Source: Deltaproteobacteria bacterium | GTDB lineage: Bacteria; Myxococcota_A; UBA796; UBA9615 | Assembly: GCA_029261955.1 (NCBI GenBank) | Contig: JAJDAI010001017.1 | Coordinates: forward strand, 1-10,842 | Direction of reading: 5' to 3' | DNA length: 10,842 nt | Shown: positions 6,960 to 10,842 of the stretch, in pieces | Layout: each line of letters begins with the position of its first letter | How positions within the stretch are numbered: the stretch's first letter is position 1 | Position numbers and translations under genes: made by a program | The notes under the pieces: generated by a model | The model's database searches: none | The model's input: the letters and a program-made list of their open reading frames with translations, nothing else | Told to the model about the DNA's origin: nothing

Positions 6960-8762
6960 GTGTGGCGAACTCACCTCAAGCGCGCCCTGATTGTCTTCGT
7001 GGCGTCCATCGTCGTCGTTCAGACGATCTTCTGGATCAGCGTTCGGCTGCCGGTCCCCGACGTGCCCGTGCCCGAGCTGGGCGAGCCTCAGCTCGACGGC
7101 CGCCGGGCGAGCCTGGGCGGCTCGGTCCTGGAGGAGCGCGCCGGGTACTGGTTCTTCCTGCACCGCGGTGACCCCGTCACGATTGGCGCCGAGCACGCAC
7201 GCCTCGGCGAGTTCCTGATCCAGCGCGTCGAGCGCGCCCTCTTCGCGGACTTCGAGCAGCGCATGCCTGCGCTGGTGCGCCTGCTGCTGCCGCCCTACCT
7301 GATGTGGTCCTACCGCCACATGCCCTACGCCATCCCCGAGGAGCAGCGGGAGGAGCTGTGGGGCTTCAGCGCGACCTACGCCGACAGCTACCCGCTGCAC
7401 CCCTACCGCCGCGGGATGTACTACCACGCGCTGCACGACATCACGCAGGAGCTGGTGGGCAACCCCTGGGTGGACCCCTCGGTGGCCGGCGCCTGCACCG
7501 GCTTCGCAGCCACGGGCGAGGGCACGACCGACGGGCACCTGCTGCTGGGGCGCAACTTCGACTTCGAGGTCTTCCCCCTCTTCGACCAGGAGAAGGTGGT
7601 CCACCTCTTCGCACGCGACGGCGCGATCCCCGTCTTCTCGATCTCCTGGATGGCGATGTCCGGGGTCGTGACCGGGATGAACGCCGAGGGCATCTGGATG
7701 AGCCTGAACGCGGCGCGCTCGGAGGGCACCAACCGCAAGGGGCCGCCGGTCTCGCTCCGCATCCGCACCATCCTCGAGCAGGCGCGGAGCCTGGACGACG
7801 TGCGGCGCCTGCTGGAGGAGGTGGACCCGATCGTCAGCGACATCTACCTGGTGGGTGACGGCAAGACCGGCGAGGCGGCCATCATCGAGCGGGGCCAGAC
7901 GCGCATGGCCGAGCGGGGCACGGTGGGCGGCAAGCTCAGCGCCGCCAACCACCTGATCACCGACACCTTCGAGGGGGACGAGAAGGACCAGGGCCTGCGC
8001 GACTACAGCACGACCCTCGCGCGCGGCATGCGGATGGAGGAGCTGGTGAACGCCGAGCCCCTGTCCATCCCCCGCGCGCTCGACATCCTGCGGGACAAGA
8101 AGGGGCCGGGCGGCCTCGACATCGCGCCGGGCAACCGCAACGCCATCGACGCCGTCATCGCCACGCACTCCGTCATCTTCGACGCGACCGACCGGGTGTT
8201 CTGGGTGTCCACGGCGCCCAACACGCAGGGGGCCTACCGCGCCGTCGACCTGATGGCCGAGCTGGAGGCCGCAGGCATCGATGCGGCGCCCTACCGCGCG
8301 ACGCTGCCGGCGGGCGCGCGGGCCTGGGAGCAGCCGCCGGCAGGTGTGGACGGAGAGGAGCCCGTGGAGGGCGAAGAGGCCGAGGCGCCGCCCCGCGCCC
8401 AGCCGCCCAGCGACCTGCCGCCCGACCCCTTCACCGCGGACGGGCACTTCGCGCGCCTGGAGCGGGTGCGCGGCTACCTCGAGGACGCCGAGTTCTTCCT
8501 GGACGCCGAGGCCTTCCACCTCGCCGCCGACATGGCCCGCCGCGCCGAGGCGATCGAGCCCCGCTCCTCCGCCGCGGCCTGGCTCGTGGGCGACGCCTGC
8601 CGCCAGCAGGGCGACGAGGCCGGCGCGCGAGCCGCCTTCACGGACTACCTGAACCGCTTCCCCGCCTTCGGCCCGAAGCACGCGCAGGCCACGGACTGGC
8701 TGCGGGAACACGGCGGCGTGCCCGAGGTGAGCCGCCCGGATCGACCCGCCGCAGCCCCCTAG
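6960..8762 (+). CDS. Membrane-anchored C45-family Ntn-hydrolase (acylase/acyltransferase-like) with TPR-like C-terminus
   Basis: 600 residues from GTG 6960. A hydrophobic helix at about 9-28 after a basic N-terminus (MWRTHLKR) suggests a signal anchor with the enzyme in the periplasm. The catalytic part, about 45-445, carries GACTGFA with C179, then DGHLLLGRNFDF (191-202) and GMNAEGIWMSLN (239-250). These match peptidase family C45 (the acyl-coenzyme A:6-aminopenicillanate acyltransferase family), in which the precursor cuts itself before the Cys, which becomes the N-terminal nucleophile; here cleavage would be Ala178/Cys179. An acidic, Pro-rich linker (about 455-490) leads to a helical region (about 495-590, AFHLAADMARRAEAIEP, GDEAGARAAFTDYLNRFP) that reads as TPR-like repeats. 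The substrate is unknown; amide or ester hydrolysis of N-acyl compounds is plausible from the family. It is divergent from the lipase gene, 27 nt between starts. Confidence 0.88.
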   Translation: MWRTHLKRALIVFVASIVVVQTIFWISVRLPVPDVPVPELGEPQLDGRRASLGGSVLEERAGYWFFLHRGDPVTIGAEHARLGEFLIQRVERALFADFEQRMPALVRLLLPPYLMWSYRHMPYAIPEEQREELWGFSATYADSYPLHPYRRGMYYHALHDITQELVGNPWVDPSVAGACTGFAATGEGTTDGHLLLGRNFDFEVFPLFDQEKVVHLFARDGAIPVFSISWMAMSGVVTGMNAEGIWMSLNAARSEGTNRKGPPVSLRIRTILEQARSLDDVRRLLEEVDPIVSDIYLVGDGKTGEAAIIERGQTRMAERGTVGGKLSAANHLITDTFEGDEKDQGLRDYSTTLARGMRMEELVNAEPLSIPRALDILRDKKGPGGLDIAPGNRNAIDAVIATHSVIFDATDRVFWVSTAPNTQGAYRAVDLMAELEAAGIDAAPYRATLPAGARAWEQPPAGVDGEEPVEGEEAEAPPRAQPPSDLPPDPFTADGHFARLERVRGYLEDAEFFLDAEAFHLAADMARRAEAIEPRSSAAAWLVGDACRQQGDEAGARAAFTDYLNRFPAFGPKHAQATDWLREHGGVPEVSRPDRPAAAP

Positions 8763-8841
8763 AAACCCGGTTCGTCCGCGGCCTCGTCTGGTAACTTCCG
8801 CCCGGTTGCGGCCCACGGGAGGCCGCGCGAAGGGATTCTCC
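8763..8841 (+). promoter_or_regulatory. Leader of the Asp-rich lipoprotein gene, with hairpin and ribosome binding site
   Basis: GAAGGGA (8829-8835) lies 6 nt before the ATG at 8842 and decides that start over an in-frame TTG at 8806. Just upstream, GCGGCC (8808-8813) and GGCCGC (8821-8826) form a 6-bp hairpin with a 7-nt loop. The 7-mer CCCGGTT occurs at 8766 and 8801, both times followed by GCGGCC after 5 and 0 nt. No convincing sigma-70 promoter was seen, so read-through from the C45 gene is possible. Confidence 0.45.
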
Positions 8842-9906
8842 ATGAGCCTGTTGCGACTCTCCGGTTTCCTGGCTGCCCTGCTGCTGCTCGCCGGCTGCCC
8901 CTTCGAGTACGTCGAAGGCGGCGACGCGCTCGTCCCAGCTGACGACGACGACGCGGCCACCGACGACGACGACGCGAGCGACGACGACGACGCCACCCCC
9001 GACGACGACGACGACGCCACGCCGGCGGACGACGACGACGCGACCGCCCCCGACGACGACGACGCCACCCCGCCCGACGACGCCGACGACGGCCCCGCCG
9101 ACGACGACGACGCCGCTCCGGCGAGCGGCAACGACGACCTGCTCGAAGAGAACGACGCGGCCCCCCTCGCCACCCTGATCGGCGCGGGCCTCGAGGCTGG
9201 CCTCGTCAGCTGCGACGGCGACGAGGACTGGTTCTCCATCGCCCTGGCCGAAGGCGACGAGCTGAGCGTCACGGTCAGCTTCACCGCGGCCGAGGGGGAC
9301 ATCGACCTCGAGGTCCTCGATCCCAACGGTTCGCAGCTGGGCCTGAGCGAGACCATCACCGACACCGAGTCCGTCGGCCCGCTCGTCGCGGCCGTCGCGG
9401 GCGCCCACCTCGTGCGCGTCTTTCTCTACGGCGACGCCGGCGCGACGCCCGGCAGCGCCTACGACCTGGACATCTCGGTGGTCCCCGCCGTGGTGCCGGA
9501 CCCCGATCCCGAGCCCGACCCCGAGCCGACCCCCTCGGCCTGGGACTGCAGCTCGGGTGACGTCTTCGAGTCCAACGACGACCCGGGCAGCGCCGTACTC
9601 ATCTACGACGGCTACTACACGGACCTGACGTCCTGCGGCGACGACGACTACTACTGGGTCTCGCTCGGGAGCTTCTCGACGCTGATCGTCGACGTCTGGT
9701 TCGACCACGCCGAGGGCGACGTGGACGTCGGCATCTTCGACAGCTGGGGCTCCCTGGTCGACTCGGGCATCAGCGAGACGAGCAACGAGACGGCGGAGGC
9801 CGACACCGGCTTCTTCGGCGACGACTTCACCATCGACATCGAGCTGTACGCCGACACCGGCCCCACCAACGGGAACGGCTACGAGATGGACGTCTGGGTC
9901 TTCTGA
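8842..9906 (+). CDS. Asp-rich lipoprotein with two PPC-like domains
   Basis: 354 residues. The signal peptide MSLLRLSGFLAALLLLAGC has lipobox LLAGC, so Cys19 would be lipidated. Residues 34-90 are a low-complexity stalk of DDDDA-type units with T, P, S and G between them, holding 31 aspartates, all encoded by GAC. Two beta-sandwich domains follow at about 98-214 and 234-354. Each starts with an 'E-x-N-D' turn (LLEENDAAP, VFESNDDPG) and then LVSCDGDEDWFSI or LTSCGDDDYYWVS, then AEGDIDLEV or AEGDVDVGI. This is the hallmark of bacterial pre-peptidase C-terminal (PPC) domains. A DPEP-rich linker (219-230) joins them. There is no catalytic domain, so it is probably a surface-exposed, calcium-binding or adhesion-like structural lipoprotein, which is inference. 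Such acidic stalks are common in Myxococcota-type lipoproteins. Confidence 0.88.
   Translation: MSLLRLSGFLAALLLLAGCPFEYVEGGDALVPADDDDAATDDDDASDDDDATPDDDDDATPADDDDATAPDDDDATPPDDADDGPADDDDAAPASGNDDLLEENDAAPLATLIGAGLEAGLVSCDGDEDWFSIALAEGDELSVTVSFTAAEGDIDLEVLDPNGSQLGLSETITDTESVGPLVAAVAGAHLVRVFLYGDAGATPGSAYDLDISVVPAVVPDPDPEPDPEPTPSAWDCSSGDVFESNDDPGSAVLIYDGYYTDLTSCGDDDYYWVSLGSFSTLIVDVWFDHAEGDVDVGIFDSWGSLVDSGISETSNETAEADTGFFGDDFTIDIELYADTGPTNGNGYEMDVWVF
8941..9111 (+). repeat. GAC-rich trinucleotide repeat encoding the Asp stalk
   Basis: About eight imperfect units of four or five GAC codons followed by two to four GCG/GCC/ACC/CCC-type codons. Slippage in steps of three would change stalk length without shifting the frame. 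On the other strand the tract gives long open frames of Val and Gly, which are artefacts. Confidence 0.85.
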
Positions 9907-9973
9907 GGCGCCGCTGAGCCGCGCAGCTCGCGCCCGCCAGCCCCCCTCAGTCCTCGACGACCGACCGCCCCCA

Positions 9974-10008
9974 AGCAAGACGCCCCGGCCGAGGCCAGGG
10001 CGTCTGCT
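9974..10008 (-). terminator. Terminator hairpin between convergent genes, best for citrate synthase
   Basis: AGACGCCC (9978-9985) pairs perfectly with GGGCGTCT (9998-10005). GGCC pairs inside, and an AGC/GCT extension outside gives a stem of about 11 bp with one bulged A. On the minus strand the stem is followed by TGCTTGG, a weak T-rich run, about 20 nt after the citrate synthase stop. The lipoprotein gene approaches from the other side, so the hairpin may serve both. Confidence 0.6.
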
Positions 10009-10026
10009 CTGCGAAGGGGCTGGGGC

Positions 10027-10842
10027 TCAGCCCTGGTTCTCCGCGATGAACTTCGAGCGGTAGATGGCGACGCCCTTGCCGTCGCGCAGCTTCGTGCGCT
10101 CGTCGACGATCTGGGCGCTGATGCCCACGATGCGCGAGATGCCGAAGAGCACCGTGTAGTAGTCGCTGTCGGTCATGCCGGCCGCGTTGAGCAGCGTGCC
10201 CGAGACGGCGTCCACGTTCGGGTAGGGGTTGCTGACCTTCGGGTTTTCCTTCAGCACCGCGACCGCGACCTTGCGCATGTTCGCGGCGGTGCGGAACAGC
10301 TCGTCGTCGGCGTAGAGCTCCTCGCCCAGGCCGTACTGGATGGTCGCCCGCGGGTCTTCCGCGCGGAGCACCGCGTGACCGAAGCCGTAGATGAGCTCCT
10401 TGTTGGCCAGCGAGTCGCGGATGAACTGCTCGATGCGATCGGGGTCGGAGCTGCCGACCTTGCGCACGAACTCCAGGCAGTCCTGGTTCGCCTTGCCGTG
10501 GCGCGGGCCGCTGAGGCCGCCCATGGCCGCGGACATCGAGGTGTACATGTCGGCCAGACCCGAGGCCACGGCCTTGCCCGAGAAGGTGCTCAGGTTGCCG
10601 CCGCCGTGGTCCATGTGCAGCACGTAGAAGACCCGCAGGTGCTTGCAGAGGCGCTCGTCGTTGCCGCCAGGCACGCCCAGCATGTGCACGAAGTTCTCGA
10701 CGAGGCCGCGCTCGGGCTCGCTGGGGATGGGATCGCCCCAACCGCTGCGGATCCGGAAGATCGCTGCGATCACCTCGGGCGATCGCGCGATGAGGTTCAG
10801 CGCGTCCTCGCGGTAGTCGCCCGTCTTGCCGGTCATGCCCAG
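10027..10842 (-). CDS. gltA: Citrate synthase (5' part beyond window)
   Basis: The last 271 residues; the frame is open through the right edge, where codons for Leu-Gly precede an internal Met, so ATG 10836 is not the start. It catalyses condensation of oxaloacetate with acetyl-CoA in the TCA cycle. Counting from that Met: FRIRSGWG (27-34), LHMDHGGGN (73-81), GPRHGKAN (110-117) with catalytic H113 (pig H274), GFGHAVLRAEDPR (151-163) with H154 (pig H320), and YPNVDAVSG (205-213) with D209 (pig D375). The GHAVLR-x-x-DPR segment is close to the mitochondrial-type enzyme rather than the E. coli type. The Leu before the first catalytic His is Arg. All catalytic residues are present. The usual length is about 430, so roughly 150 residues are missing. 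Confidence 0.93.
   Translation of the reverse strand: MGMTGKTGDYREDALNLIARSPEVIAAIFRIRSGWGDPIPSEPERGLVENFVHMLGVPGGNDERLCKHLRVFYVLHMDHGGGNLSTFSGKAVASGLADMYTSMSAAMGGLSGPRHGKANQDCLEFVRKVGSSDPDRIEQFIRDSLANKELIYGFGHAVLRAEDPRATIQYGLGEELYADDELFRTAANMRKVAVAVLKENPKVSNPYPNVDAVSGTLLNAAGMTDSDYYTVLFGISRIVGISAQIVDERTKLRDGKGVAIYRSKFIAENQG

Noticed and set aside
8941..9111. CRISPR array
   Set aside because: The repeats are in-frame GAC codon runs without unique spacers of regular length.
6933..9365. Upstream extension of the lipase frame to a 1116-residue protein
   Set aside because: It is the antisense of the C45 and Asp-rich genes, rich in Val, Arg and Gly with no domain signal; the signal peptide marks the true start.
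8638..9978. Minus-strand Val/Gly repeat protein
   Set aside because: Reverse reading of the GAC repeat; no start context and no recognisable fold.

Overview
The window is very GC-rich, with G or C at almost every third codon position, frequent GTG and TTG starts and tightly packed genes. It also carries a lipoprotein with long aspartate runs followed by tandem pre-peptidase C-terminal (PPC-like) domains. Together these suggest a Myxococcota or other deltaproteobacterial-type Gram-negative bacterium, possibly an uncultivated marine lineage. This placement is inferred from style; there is no rRNA or tRNA here to confirm it.

Layout from left to right. (1) The 3' part of a forward gene with TPR-like helical repeats and a C-terminal beta domain ends at 668. 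(2) A 161-nt imperfect palindrome (672-832) fills the gap to the next, convergent operon. (3) A four-gene minus-strand operon (4688 down to 832) encodes a DUF4081-type GNAT acetyltransferase, an alpha/beta hydrolase, a membrane-anchored M23 endopeptidase and a small lipoprotein. It has 4-nt TTGA and GTGA stop/start overlaps and a 7-nt gap, so the genes are probably translationally coupled. (4) Divergent from it is a 6-phosphofructokinase gene (4738-5862). (5) A GC-rich hairpin spacer separates it from a convergent minus-strand exported lipase-like hydrolase (6015-6932). (6) Divergent from the lipase is a 600-residue membrane-anchored C45-family Ntn-hydrolase (6960-8762). (7) Next is the Asp-rich, PPC-domain lipoprotein (8842-9906). 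(8) A terminator hairpin separates it from a convergent citrate synthase gene that runs off the right edge.

Most products act at the envelope: two lipoproteins, an M23 peptidase, an exported lipase-like protein and an anchored acylase-like enzyme. The two clear metabolic genes, phosphofructokinase and citrate synthase, are central-carbon housekeeping genes. No mobile element, CRISPR array, RNA gene or recognised defence system was found. The most unusual item is the near-fully paired palindrome at 672-832, whose six non-Watson-Crick G/T positions all lie in one orientation, as expected if the functional form were a plus-strand RNA. Two genes without a ribosome binding site have -10-like boxes placed for leaderless or near-leaderless transcripts.
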